Shown piece after piece: positions 1-10,408 of a DNA stretch of 19,169 nucleotides. Origin of the DNA: Liolophura sinensis. Its lineage: Eukaryota; Mollusca; Polyplacophora; Chitonida; Chitonidae. The stretch covers positions 1 through 19,169 of the forward strand of contig NW_027018519.1 of NCBI RefSeq assembly GCF_032854445.1, given 5' to 3'. Position 1 is the stretch's first letter, and every line of letters begins with the position of its first letter. Below the pieces are notes generated by a model. The model was not told where the DNA came from. It worked only from the letters and a program-made list of their open reading frames with translations, and ran no database searches. A program made the position numbers and the translations under genes.

Positions 1-4
1 AATA

Positions 5-552
5 GGTGTGGTTTTTCAACATGTAGATAAAGACATTGAGTTTGTCTTCGACTTAGAAGTAAGACATTTACTGGGTGAGTTAAATGGGCTTGGCCCAAAG
101 ATTTGACGTCATCTGGGCTACCGAAGGGCACATAACTTATAATCAAAGATGGAAATTAATAATGATCAGTCGCGATGGTACATAGTAAATGTAGCTGATT
201 TCAATTAGCAAAAAGCCCAGGCAAAAACCCAAAAGTGGAAAAACTGTTCCAATGCTGCTGGTAAGAGGCTAATCCGACGTATTTTGTGACGAAAAATCGA
301 ATGGTGCAAACCGCGTTGCTCTCCGACCAATACTTTTGGCTGTAGCGACAATTGAATGAGCATTTATGTGAAAATCACGTGACCAGTAACGGCTCTTACT
401 CCATGGAAACCAAGGAAATTTGCAATTTTTCAACAGCTGGAGATGCCTGGCCCAATTGCGCATCTTTTGGCACCTTATTGATGTGGGTCAGTGTTTAATT
501 GTACTTTTTACAGCAGACTGTATCAAGTACCTTGTGTTTTTTAAATACAAAT
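5..552. repeat. Monomer 1, type A (full), tail t2; chimeric
   Basis: 548 bp. It has catttactgggtgag and gtcatctgg, plus gctgatttc and gacgaaaaatc as in monomers 10 and 15. It ends in tail t2 (aaatacaaat) and leads into B', whereas every other full A monomer ends in t3 and leads into C. A crossover inside it, between about 388 and 543, explains this. Bases 1-4 are the end of a preceding t1 tail. Confidence 0.9.
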
Positions 553-1100
553 GGTGTGGTTTTTCAACATGTAGATAAAGACATTGAGTTTGTCTTCGAC
601 TTAGAAGTAAGACAATTGCTGGATGAGTTAAATGGGCTTGGCCCAAAGATTTGACGTCTTCTGGGTTACCGAAGGGCACATAACTTATAATCAAAAGTTG
701 ACTATAGTAATCACCAGTCGCGATATTACATAGTAAATTTAGCCGAATTTTATTAGCAAAAAGCCCAGGCAAAAATCCAAAAGTGGAAAAACTGTTCCAA
801 TGCTGCTGGTAAGAGACTAATCCGACGTATTTTGTGACGAGAAATCGAATGGTGCAAACCGCGTTGCTCTCCGACCAATACTTTTGGCTGTAGCGACAAT
901 TGAATGAGCATTTATGTGAAAATCACGTGACCAGCAACGGCTCTTACTCCATGGAAACCAAGGAAATTTGCAATTTTTCAACAGCTGGAGATGCCTGGCC
1001 CAATTGCGCATCTTTTGGCACCTTATTGATGTGGGTCATTGTTCAATTGTACTTTTTACAGCAGACTGTATCAAGTACCTTGTTGTTTTTTTATATAATA
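553..1100. repeat. Monomer 2, type B', tail t1
   Basis: 548 bp. It has caattgctggatgag, ctgggttacc, aatcaccag, aaatttagccg and gtaagagac. The nearest relative is monomer 27 (14245), with one difference seen by eye. Confidence 0.93.
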
Positions 1101-1644
1101 GGTGTGGTTTTTCAACATGTAGATAAAGACATTTTGTCTTCGACTTAGAAGTAAGACATTTACTGGGTGAGTTAAATGGGCTTGGCCCAAAGATTTGACG
1201 TCTTCTGGGCTACCGAAGGGCACATAACTTATAATCAAAAGTTGACTATAGTAATGACCAGTCGCGATATTACATAGTGAATGTAGCCGAATTTAATTAG
1301 CAAAAAGCCCAGGCAAAAATCCCAAAGTTGAAAAACTGTTCCAATGCTGCTGGTAAGAGGCTAATCCGACGTATTTTGTGACGAGAAATCGAATGGTGCA
1401 AACCGCGTTGCTCTTCGACCAATACTTTTGGCTGTAGCGACAATTGAATGAGCATTTATGTGAAAATCACGTGACCAGCAACGGCTCTTACTCCATGGAA
1501 ACCAAGGAAATTTGCAATTTTTCAACAGCTGGAGATGCCTGGCCCAATTGCGCATCTTTTGGCACCTTATTGATGTGGGTCAGTGTTTAATTGTACTTTT
1601 TACAGCAGACTGTATCAAGTACCTTGTGTTTTTTAAATACAAAT
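1101..1644. repeat. Monomer 3, type Ad, tail t2
   Basis: 544 bp, with the 4-bp deletion gacattttgtc. It is A-like at catttactgggtgag but B-like afterwards (gtcttctgg, gtgaatg, aagttgaaaa, cttcgacc). It looks identical to monomer 28 (14793). Confidence 0.93.
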
Positions 1645-2192
1645 GGTGTGGTTTTTCAACATGTAGATAAAGACATTGAGTTTGTCTTCGACTTAGAAGT
1701 AAGACAATTGCTGGATGAGTTAAATGGGCTTGGCCCAAAGATTTGACGTCTTCTGGGCTACCGAAGGGCACATAACTTATAATCAAAAGTTGACTATAGT
1801 AATGACCAGTCGCGATATTACATAGTAAATGTAGCCGAATTTAATTAGCAAAAAGCCCAGGCAAAAATCCAAAAGTGGAAAAACTGTTCCAATGCTGCTG
1901 GTAAGAGGCTAATCCGACGTATTTTGTGACGAGAAATCGAATGGTGCAAACCGCGTTGCTCTCCGACCAATACTTTTGGCTGTAGCGACAATTGAATGAG
2001 CATTTATGTGAAAATCACGTGACCAGCAACGGCTCTTACTCCATGGAAACCAAGGAAATTTGCAATTTTTCAACAGCTGGAGATGCCTGGCCCAATTGCG
2101 CATCTTTTGGCACCTTATTGATGTGGGTCATTGTTCAATTGTACTTTTTACAGCAGACTGTATCAAGTACCTTGTTGTTTTTTTATATAATA
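1645..2192. repeat. Monomer 4, type B, tail t1
   Basis: 548 bp. It has caattgctggatgag, gtaaatg, ccaaaagtgg and ctccgacc. The nearest relative is monomer 29 (15337), which differs by one inserted T and one A to G change. Confidence 0.93.
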
Positions 2193-2740
2193 GGTGTGGT
2201 TTTTCAACATGTAGATAAAGACATTGAGTTTGTCTTCGACTTAGAAGTAAGACATTTACTGGGTGAGTTAAATGGGCTTGGCCCAAAGATTTGACGTCAT
2301 CTGGGCTACCGAAGGGCACATAACTTATAATCAAAGATGGAATATAGTAATGATCAGTCGCGATGGTACATAGTAAATGTAGCCGATTTCAATTAGCAAA
2401 AAGCCCAGGCAAAAACCCAAAAGTGGAAAAACTGTTCCAATGCTGCTGGTAAGAGGCTAATCCGACGTATTTTGTGACGAGAAATCGAATGGTGCAAACC
2501 GCGTTGCTCTCCGACCAATACTTTTGGCTGTAGCGACAATTGAATGAGCATTTATGTGAAAATCACGTGACCAGTAACGGCTCTTACTCCATGGAAACCA
2601 AGGAAATTTGCAATTTTTCAACAGCTGGAGATGCCTGGCCCAATTGCGCATCTTTTCTCACCTTATTGATGTGGGTCAGTGTTTAATTGTACTTTTTACA
2701 GCAGACTGTATCAAGTACCTTGTGTTTTTTATATACAAAT
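2193..2740. repeat. Monomer 5, type A (full), tail t3
   Basis: 548 bp. It has gtcatctgg, agatggaatatag, gatggtacat, gccgatttc and the rare ctcacc near 2657. The ctcacc variant is shared only with monomer 30 (15886). Confidence 0.93.
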
Positions 2741-2996
2741 GGTGTGGTTTTTCAACATGTAGATAAAGACATTGAGTTTGTCTTCGACTTAGAAGTAAGA
2801 CAATTGCTGGAGGAGTTAAATGGGCTTGGCCCAAAGATTTGACGTCTTCTGGGCTACCGAAGGGCATATACCTTATAATCAAAAGTTGACTATAGTAATG
2901 ACCAGTCGCAATATTACATAGTAAATGTAGCCGAATTGAATGAGCAAAAAGCCCAGGCAAAAATCCCAAAGTGGAAAAACTGTTCCAATGCTGCTG
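2702..2996 (+). other. Exon-like segment between splice-like motifs (representative copy)
   Basis: Every monomer has a pyrimidine-rich tract ending in tttttacag (here to 2701) and, about 295 bp later, ctgctg followed by gtaagagg (GT at 2997-2998). These resemble a eukaryotic 3' splice site and 5' splice site. The next acceptor-like AG is at 3248-3249, which would define a ~253 bp intron. The pair is intact even in the diverged monomer at 18622. The segment is 295 bp, not a multiple of three, and its plus-strand frame from 2702 stops after about 50 codons, so it is not an obvious coding exon. No transcript evidence is available; the motifs could be coincidental. Confidence 0.2.
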
Positions 2997-3288
2997 GTAA
3001 GAGGCTAATCCGACGTATTTTGTGACGAGAAATCGAATGGTGCAAACCGCGTTGCTCTCCGACCAATACTTTTGGCTGTAGCGACAATTGAATGAGCAAT
3101 TATGTGAAAATCACGTGCCTAACAACGGCTCTTACTCCATGGAAACCAAGGAAATTTGCAATTTTTCAACAGCTGGAGATGCCTGGCCCAATTGCGCATC
3201 TTTTGGCACCTTATTGATGTGGGTCAGTGTTTAATTGTACTTTTTACAGCAGACTGTATCAAGTACCTTGTGTTTTTTATATACAAAT
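2741..3288. repeat. Monomer 6, type C, tail t3
   Basis: 548 bp. It has ctggaggag, catatacc, cgcaatatt, gaattgaatgagc, gagcaattatg and cgtgcctaac. The last of these puts an in-frame stop into the minus-strand reading frame that is open in most A and B monomers. Confidence 0.93.
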
Positions 3289-3835
3289 GGTGTGGTTTTT
3301 CAACATGTAGATAAAGACATTGAGTTTGTCTTCGACTTAGAAGTAAGACAATTGCTGGATGAGTTAAATGGGCTTGGCCCAAAGATTTGACGTCTTCTGG
3401 GCTACCGAAGGGCACATAACTTATAATCAAAAGTTGACTATAGTAATGACCAGTCGCGATATTACATAGTGAATGTAGCCGAATTTAATTAGCAAAAAGC
3501 CCAGGGAAAAATCCCAAAGTTGAAAAACTGTTCCAATGCTGCTGGTAAGAGGCTAATCCGACGTATTTTGTGACGAGAAATCGAATGGTGCAAACCGCGT
3601 TGCTCTTCGACCAATACTTTTGGCTGTAGCGACAATTGAATGAGCATTTATGTGAAAATCACGTGACCAGCAACGGCTCTTACTCCATGGAAACCAAGGA
3701 AATTTGCAATTTTTCAAAGCTGGAGATGCCTGGCCCAATTGCGCATCTTTTGGCACCTTATTGATGTGGGTCAGTGTTTAATTGTACTTTTTACAGCAGA
3801 CTGTATCAAGTACCTTGTGTTTTTTAAATACAAAT
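3289..3835. repeat. Monomer 7, type B, tail t2
   Basis: 547 bp, with a 1-bp deletion giving ttcaaagctgg, shared only with monomer 32 (16982). It also has the private change cagggaaaaa near 3504. Confidence 0.93.
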
Positions 3836-4383
3836 GGTGTGGTTTTTCAACATGTAGATAAAGACATTGAGTTTGTCTTCGACTTAGAAGTAAGACAATT
3901 GCTGGATGAGTTAAATGGGCTTGGCCCAAAGATTTGACGTCTTCTGGGTTACCGAAGGGCACATAACTTATAATCAAAAGTTGACTATAGTAATGACCAG
4001 TCGCGATATTACATAGTAAATTTAGCCGAATTTTATTAGCAAAAAGCCCAGGCAAAAATCCAAAAGTGGAAAAACTGTTCCAATGCTGCTGGTAAGAGAC
4101 TAATCCGACGTATTTTGTGACGAGAAATCGAATGGTGCAAACCGCGTTGCTCTCCGACCAATACTTTTGGCTGTAGCGACAATTGAATGAGCATTTATGT
4201 GAAAATCACGTGACCAGCAACGGCTCTTACTCCATGGAAACCAAGGAAATTTGCAATTTTTCAACAGCTGGAGATGCCTGGCCCAATTGCGCATCTTTTG
4301 GCACCTTATTGATGTGGGTCATTGTTCAATTGTACTTTTTACAGCAGACTGTATCAAGTACCTTGTTGTTTTTTTATATAATA
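3836..4383. repeat. Monomer 8, type B', tail t1
   Basis: 548 bp. It has ctgggttacc, aaatttagccg and gtaagagac, with aatgacc where monomer 2 has aatcacc. The nearest relative is monomer 33 (17529). Confidence 0.93.
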
Positions 4384-4927
4384 GGTGTGGTTTTTCAACA
4401 TGTAGATAAAGACATTTTGTCTTCGACTTAGAAGTAAGACATTTACTGGGTGAGTTAAATGGGCTTGGCCCAAAGATTTGACGTCATCTGGGCTACCGAA
4501 GGGCACATGACTTATAATCAAAAGTTGAATATAGTAATGATCAGTCGCGATGGTACATAGTAAATGTAGCCGATTTTAATTAGCAAAAAGCCCAGGCAAA
4601 AACCCAAAAGTGGAAAAACTGTTCCAATGCTGCTGGTAAGAGGCTAATCCGACGTATTTTGTGACGAGAAATCGAATGGTGCAAACCGCGTTGCTCTCCG
4701 ACCAATACTTTTGGCTGTAGCGACAATTGAATGAGCATTTATGTGAAAATCACGTGACCAGCAACGGCTCTTACTCCATGGAAACCAAGGAAATTTGCAA
4801 TTTTTCAACAGCTGGAGATGCCTGGCCCAATTGCGCATCTTTTGGCACCTTATTGATGTGGGTCATTGTTCAATTGTACTTTTTACAGCAGACTGTATCA
4901 AGTACCTTGTTGTTTTTTTATATAATA
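4384..4927. repeat. Monomer 9, type Ad, tail t1
   Basis: 544 bp, with the 4-bp deletion but an A-type body (gtcatctgg, gatggtacat) and catgactt with gttgaatatag. The nearest relative is monomer 34 (18077). Confidence 0.93.
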
Positions 4928-5475
4928 GGTGTGGTTTTTCAACATGTAGATAAAGACATTGAGTTTGTCTTCGACTTAGAAGTAAGACATTTACTGGGTG
5001 AGTTAAATGGGCTTGGCCCAAAGATTTGACGTCATCTGGGCTACCGAAGGGCACATAACTTATAATCAAAGATGGAATATAATAATGATCAGTCGCGATG
5101 GTACATAGTAAATGTAGCTGATTTCAATTAGCAAAAAGCCCAGGCAAAAACCCAAAAGTGGAAAAACTGTTCCAATGCTGCTGGTAAGAGGCTAATCCGA
5201 CGTATTTTGTGACGAAAAATCGAATGGTGCAAACCGCGTTGCTCTCCGACCAATACTTTTGGCTGTAGCGACAATTGAATGAGCATTTATGTGAAAATCA
5301 CGTGACCAGTAACGGCTCTTACTCCATGGAAACCAAGGAAATTTGCAATTTTTCAACAGCTGGAGATGCCTGGCCCAATTGCGCATCTTTTGGCACCTTA
5401 TTGATGTGGGTCAGTGTTTAATTGTACTTTTTACAGCAGACTGTATCAAGTACCTTGTGTTTTTTATATACAAAT
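4928..5475. repeat. Monomer 10, type A (full), tail t3
   Basis: 548 bp. It has aataatgatc, gctgatttc and gacgaaaaatc, markers shared with monomers 15 and 1. Confidence 0.93.
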
Positions 5476-6023
5476 GGTGTGGTTTTTCAACATGTAGATA
5501 AAGACATTGAGTTTGTCTTCGACTTAGAAGTAAGACAATTGCTGGAGGAGTTAAATGGGCTTGGCCCAAAGATTTGACGTCTTCTGGGCTACCGAAGGGC
5601 ATATACCTTATAATCAAAAGTTGACTATAGTAATGACCAGTCGCAATATTACATAGTAAATGTAGCCGAATTGAATGAGCAAAAAGCCCAGGCAAAAATC
5701 CCAAAGTGGAAAAACTGTTCCAATGCTGCTGGTAAGAGGCTAATCCGACGTATTTTGTGACGAGAAATCGAATGGTGCAAACCGCGTTGCTCTCCGACCA
5801 ATACTTTTGGCTGTAGCGACAATTGAATGAGCAATTATGTGAAAATCACGTGCCTAACAACGGCTCTTACTCCATGGAAACCAAGGAAATTTGCAATTTT
5901 TCAACAGCTGGAGATGCCTGGCCCAATTGCGCATCTTTTGCCACCTTATTGATGTGGGTCAGTGTTTAATTGTACTTTTTACAGCAGACTGTATCAAGTA
6001 CCTTGTGTTTTTTATATACAAAT
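5476..6023. repeat. Monomer 11, type C, tail t3
   Basis: 548 bp. It has the standard C markers (ctggaggag, catatacc, cgcaatatt, cgtgcctaac) and the private variant gccacc near 5940. Confidence 0.93.
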
Positions 6024-6571
6024 GGTGTGGTTTTTCAACATGTAGATAAAGACATTGAGTTTGTCTTCGACTTAGAAGTAAGACAATTGCTGGATGAGTT
6101 AAATGGGCTTGGCCCAAAGATTTGACGTCTTCTGGGCTACCGAAGGGCACATAACTTATAATCAAAAGTTGACTATAGTAATGACCAGTCGCGATATTAC
6201 ATAGTGTATGTAGCCGAATTTAATTAGCAAAAAGCCCAGGCAAAAATCCCAAAGTTGAAAAACTGTTCCAATGCTGCTGGTAAGAGGCTAATCCGACGTA
6301 TTTTGTGACGAGAAATCGAATGGTGCAAACCGCGTTGCTCTCCGACCAATACTTTTGGCTGTAGCGACAATTGAATGAGCATTTATGTGAAAATCACGTG
6401 CCCAGCAACGGCTCTTACTCCATGGAAACCAAGGAAATTTGCAATTTTTCAACAGCTGGAGATACCTGGCCCAATTGCGCATCTTTTGGCACCTTATTGA
6501 TGTGGGTCAGTGTTTAATTGTACTTTTTACAGCAGACTGTATCAAGTACCTTGTGTTTTTTATATACAAAT
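6024..6571. repeat. Monomer 12, type B, tail t3
   Basis: 548 bp. It has gtgtatg, aagttgaaaa, ctccgacc, cgtgcccagc and gatacctgg. Monomers 17 and 18 share subsets of these. Confidence 0.93.
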
Positions 6572-7120
6572 GGTGTGGTTTTTCAACATGTAGATAAAGA
6601 CATTGAGTTTGTCTTCGACTTAGAAGTAAGACAATTGCTGGATGAGTTAAATGGGCTTGGCCCAAAGATTTGACGTCTTCTGGGCTACCGAAGGGCACAT
6701 AACTTATAATCAAAAGTTGACTATAGTAATGACCAGTCCGCGATATTACATAGTGAATGTAGCCGAATTTAATTAGCAAAAAGCCCAGGCAAAAATCCAA
6801 AAGTGGAAAAACTGTTCCAATGCTGCTGGTAAGAGACTAATCCGACGTATTTTGTGACGAGAAATCGAATGGTGCAAACCGCGTTGCTCTTCGACCAATA
6901 CTTTTGGCTGTAGCGACAATTGAATGAGCATTTATGTGAAAATCACGTGACCAGCAACGGCTCTTACTCCATGGAAACCAAGGAAATTTGCAATTTTTCA
7001 ACAGCTGGAGATGCCTGGCCCAATTGCGCATCTTTTGGCACCTTATTGATGTGGGTCAGTGTTTAATTGTACTTTTTACAGCAGACTGTATCAAGTACCT
7101 TGTGTTTTTTAAATACAAAT
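6572..7120. repeat. Monomer 13, type B, tail t2
   Basis: 549 bp, with an extra C in gtccgcg near 6740. It mixes gtgaatg with ccaaaagtgg, gtaagagac and cttcgacc, a combination not seen in other monomers and suggestive of conversion. Confidence 0.93.
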
Positions 7121-7668
7121 GGTGTGGTTTTTCAACATGTAGATAAAGACATTGAGTTTGTCTTCGACTTAGAAGTAAGACAATTGCTGGATGAGTTAAA
7201 TGGGCTTGGCCCAAAGATTTGACGTCTTCTGGGCTACCGAAGGGCACATAACTTATAATCAAAAGTTGACTATAGTAATGACCAGTCGCGATATTACATA
7301 GTAAATGTAGCCGAATTTAATTAGCAAAAAGCCCAGGCAAAAATCCCAAAGTTGAAAAACTGTTCCAATGCTGCTGGTAAGAGGCTAATCCGACGTATTT
7401 TGTGACGAGAAATCGAATGGTGCAAACCGCGTTGCTCTCCGACCAATACTTTTGGCTGTAGCGACAATTGAATGAGCATTTATGTGAAAATCACGTGACC
7501 AGCAACGGCTCTTACTCCATGGAAACCAAGGAAATTTGCAATTTTTCAACAGCTGGAGATGCCTGGCCCAATTGCGCATCTTTTGGCACCTTATTGATGT
7601 GGGTCATTGTTCAATTGTACTTTTTACAGCAGACTGTATCAAGTACCTTGTTGTTTTTTTATATAATA
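7121..7668. repeat. Monomer 14, type B, tail t1
   Basis: 548 bp. It has gtaaatg with cccaaagttg and ctccgacc. It leads into the A monomer at 7669. Confidence 0.93.
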
Positions 7669-8216
7669 GGTGTGGTTTTTCAACATGTAGATAAAGACAT
7701 TGAGTTTGTCTTCGACTTAGAAGTAAGACATTTACTGGGTGAGTTAAATGGGCTTGGCCCAAAGATTTGACGTCATCTGGGCTACCGAAGGGCACATAAC
7801 TTATAATCAAAGATGGAATATAATAATGATCAGTCGCGATGGTACATAGTAAATGTAGCTGATTTCAATTAGCAAAAAGCCCAGGCAAAAACCCAAAAGT
7901 GGAAAAACTGTTCCAATGCTGCTGGTAAGAGGCTAATCCGACGTATTTTGTGACGAAAAATCGAATGGTGCAAACCGCGTTGCTCTCCGACCAATACTTT
8001 TGGCTGTAGCGACAATTGAATGAGCATTTATGTGAAAATCACGTGACCAGTAACGGCTCTTACTCCATGGAAACCAAGGAAATTTGCAATTTTTCAACAG
8101 CTGGAGATGCCTGGCCCAATTGCGCATCTTTTGGCACCTTATTGATGTGGGTCAGTGTTTAATTGTACTTTTTACAGCAGACTGTATCAAGTACCTTGTG
8201 TTTTTTATATACAAAT
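7669..8216. repeat. Monomer 15, type A (full), tail t3
   Basis: 548 bp. It has the same markers as monomer 10 (aataatgatc, gctgatttc, gacgaaaaatc). Confidence 0.93.
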
Positions 8217-8764
8217 GGTGTGGTTTTTCAACATGTAGATAAAGACATTGAGTTTGTCTTCGACTTAGAAGTAAGACAATTGCTGGAGGAGTTAAATGGG
8301 CTTGGCCCAAAGATTTGACGTCTTCTGGGCTACCGAAGGGCATATACCTTATAATCAAAAGTTGACTATAGTAATGACCAGTCGCAATATTACATAGTAA
8401 ATGTAGCCGAATTGAATGAGCAAAAAGCCCAGGCAAAAATCCCAAAGTGGAAAAACTGTTCCAATGCTGCTGGTAAGAGGCTAATCCGACGTATTTTGTG
8501 ACGAGAAATCGAATGGTGCAAACCGCGTTGCTCTCCGACCAATACTTTTGGCTGTAGCGACAATTGAATGAGCATTTATGTGAAAATCACGTCACCAGCA
8601 GCGGCTCTTACTCCATGGAAACCAAGGAAATTTGCAATTTTTCAACAGCTGGAGATGCCTGGCCCAATTGCGCATCTTTTGGCACCTTATTGATGTGGGT
8701 CAGTGTTTAATTGTACTTTTTACAGCAGACTGTATCAAGTACCTTGTGTTTTTTATATACAAAT
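8217..8764. repeat. Monomer 16, type C, tail t3; E-box lost
   Basis: 548 bp. It is C type in its first half. Its second half has gagcatttatg and cacgtcaccagcagcgg instead of the C-type cgtgcctaac. The change makes CACGTC from the otherwise universal CACGTG and creates a stop in the minus-strand reading frame. Confidence 0.92.
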
Positions 8765-9312
8765 GGTGTGGTTTTTCAACATGTAGATAAAGACATTGAG
8801 TTTGTCTTCGACTTAGAAGTAAGACAATTGCTGGATGAGTTAAATGGGCTTGGCCCAAAGATTTGACGTCTTCTGGGCTACCGAAGGGCACATAACTTAT
8901 AATCAAAAGTTGACTATAGTAATGACCAGTCGCGATATTACATAGTGAATGTAGCCGAATTTAATTAGCAAAAAGCCCAGGCAAAAATCCCAAAGTTGAA
9001 AAACTGTTCCAATGCTGCTGGTAAAAGGCTAATCCGACGTATTTTGTGACGAGAAATCGAATGGTGCAAACCGCGTTGCTCTTCGACCAATACTTTTGGC
9101 TGTAGCGACAATTGAATGAGCATTTATGTGAAAATCACGTGACCAGCAACGGCTCTTACTCCATGGAAACCAAGGAAATTTGCAATTTTTCAACAGCTGG
9201 AGATACCTGGCCCAATTGCGCATCTTTTGGCACCTTATTGATGTGGGTCAGTGTTTAATTGTACTTTTTACAGCAGACTGTATCAAGTACCTTGTGTTTT
9301 TTATATACAAAT
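8765..9312. repeat. Monomer 17, type B, tail t3
   Basis: 548 bp. It has gtgaatg, aagttgaaaa, cttcgacc and gatacctgg. The private change ggtaaaaggc weakens the splice-donor-like motif. Confidence 0.93.
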
Positions 9313-9860
9313 GGTGTGGTTTTTCAACATGAAGATAAAGACATTGAGTTTGTCTTCGACTTAGAAGTAAGACAATTGCTGGATGAGTTAAATGGGCTTG
9401 GCCCAAAGATTTGACGTCTTCTGGGCTACCGAAGGGCACATAACTTATAATCAAAAGTTGACTATAGTAATGACCAGTCGCGATATTACATAGTGTATGT
9501 AGCCGAATTTAATTAGCAAAAAGCCCAGGCAAAAATCCCAAAGTTGAAAAACTGTTCCAATGCTGCTGGTAAGAGGCTAATCCGACGTATTTTGTGACGA
9601 GAAATCGAATGGTGCAAACCGCGTTGCTCTTCGACCAATACTTTTGGCTGTAGCGACAATTGAATGAGCATTTATGTGAAAATCACGTGACCAGCAACGG
9701 CTCTTACTCCATGGAAACCAAGGAAATTTGCAATTTTTCAACAGCTGGAGATGCCTGGCCCAATTGCGCATCTTTTGGCACCTTATTGATGTGGGTCAGT
9801 GTTTAATTGTACTTTTTACAGCAGACTGTATCAAGTACCTTGTGTTTTTTAAATACAAAT
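9313..9860. repeat. Monomer 18, type B, tail t2
   Basis: 548 bp. It has gtgtatg, aagttgaaaa and cttcgacc. The private change catgaagat replaces catgtagat near 9330. Confidence 0.93.
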
Positions 9861-10408
9861 GGTGTGGTTTTTCAACATGTAGATAAAGACATTGAGTTTG
9901 TCTTCGACTTAGAAGTAAGACAATTGCTGGATGAGTTAAATGGGCTTGGCCCAAAGATTTGACGTCTTCTGGGCTACCGAAGGGCACATAACTTATAATC
10001 AAAAGTTGACTATAGTAATGACCAGTCGCGATATTACATAGTAAATGTAGCCGAATTGAATGAGCAAAAAGCCCAGGCAAAAATCCAAAAGTGGAAAAAC
10101 TGTTCCAATGCTGCTGGTAAGAGGCTAATCCGACGTATTTTGTGACGAGAAATCGAATGGTGCAAACCGCGTTGCTCTCCGACCAATACTTTTGGCTGTA
10201 GCGACAATTGAATGAGCATTTATGTGAAAATCACGTGACCAGCAACGGCTCTTACTCCATGGAAACCAAGGAAATTTGCAATTTTTCAACAGCTGGAGAT
10301 GCCTGGCCCAATTGCGCATCTTTTGGCACCTTATTGATGTGGGTCATTGTTCAATTGTACTTTTTACAGCAGACTGTATCAAGTACCTTGTTGTTTTTTT
10401 ATATAATA
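9861..10408. repeat. Monomer 19, type B, tail t1
   Basis: 548 bp. It has gtaaatg, gaattgaatgagc (a C-type feature in a B monomer), ccaaaagtgg and ctccgacc. Monomer 23 shares this hybrid state. Confidence 0.93.

Larger units (their letters stand above)
5..2192. repeat. Irregular higher-order block, monomers 1-4 (A, B', Ad, B)
   Basis: This four-monomer stretch does not follow the usual A then C order. The full A monomer at 5 runs directly into a B' monomer at 553. Monomers 2-4 match monomers 27-29 closely, while the first ~380 bp match monomers 10 and 15. The junction lies in monomer 1 and looks like a crossover between two higher-order contexts. Confidence 0.75.
388..4927. repeat. Long-range duplicated segment, left copy (~4.5 kb)
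   Basis: This segment, covering the end of monomer 1 and monomers 2-9, aligns with 14080-18621 at an offset of 13692-13694 bp. Rare variants are shared in register: ctgggttacc with aatcaccag in monomer 2, ctcacc in monomer 5, and ttcaaagctgg in monomer 7. By eye I count only about a dozen differences over the ~4.5 kb, far fewer than between neighbouring monomers. Base 387 (T) against 14079 (C) is the nearest difference on the left. Confidence 0.88.
2193..4927. repeat. Higher-order block, monomers 5-9 (A C B B' Ad), 2735 bp
   Basis: Five monomers in the order A, C, B, B', Ad. The block is nearly identical to 15886-18621. Both carry the rare ctcacc variant in the A monomer and the 1-bp deletion ttcaaagctgg in the B monomer. 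Confidence 0.85.
4928..7668. repeat. Higher-order block, monomers 10-14 (A C B B B), 2741 bp
   Basis: Five monomers in the order A, C, B, B, B. The leading A monomer carries aataatgatc, gctgatttc and gacgaaaaatc. It shares these with the A monomer at 7669 and with the partial context at 5, so these blocks descend from one recent ancestor. The 549-bp monomer inside has an extra C in gtccgcg near 6740. Confidence 0.85.
7669..10408. repeat. Higher-order block, monomers 15-19 (A C B B B), 2740 bp
   Basis: Same layout as the preceding block, offset by five monomers. Shared markers are aataatgatc and gctgatttc in the A monomer. The variants gatacctgg and gtgtatg, found together in monomer 12, are split here between monomers 17 and 18. 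The block's last B monomer has gaattgaatgagc, otherwise typical of C monomers. Confidence 0.85.

Noticed and set aside
330-345. Similarity of ttttggct to the dinoflagellate spliced-leader sequence.
   Set aside because: Only about 8 bases agree and the donor site that should follow is missing, so this is chance.
269-463. Minus-strand 64-codon open frame, repeated in 28 of the 35 monomers.
   Set aside because: It recurs only because the DNA repeats. It is stopped in all six C monomers (6, 11, 16, 21, 25, 31), by a TAG in those with cgtgcctaac and by a TGA in monomer 16. It is frameshifted in monomer 35, and I recognise no protein family. A translated database search could reopen it.
594-612. 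CENP-B box candidate at cttcgacttagaagtaag.
   Set aside because: It fits the TTCG and A positions but lacks the required CGGG half. The other TTCG sites (cttcgaccaata) fail in the same way.
590-612. tRNA-type B box at gtcttcgactta.
   Set aside because: Only the ttcga core and one further position match, and there is no A box or cloverleaf in the surrounding sequence.
2170-2195. TATA-like run (ttttttatataata; TATATAA on the minus strand) as a promoter.
   Set aside because: It lies in the variable AT-rich tail, tail t2 lacks the TATATA core, and no gene lies downstream on either strand.
2676-2969. Minus-strand 68-97 codon open frames across monomer boundaries.
   Set aside because: Their start and length change with every class variant, and they overlap the plus-strand frame. 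No domain, ribosome-binding or consistent start context is visible. They are shadows of the repeat.
2914-3099. Minus-strand 61-codon frame found in C monomers and in copies with gaattgaatgagc.
   Set aside because: It is created by one class variant that extends a short frame, overlaps other frames on the same strand, and has no recognisable product.
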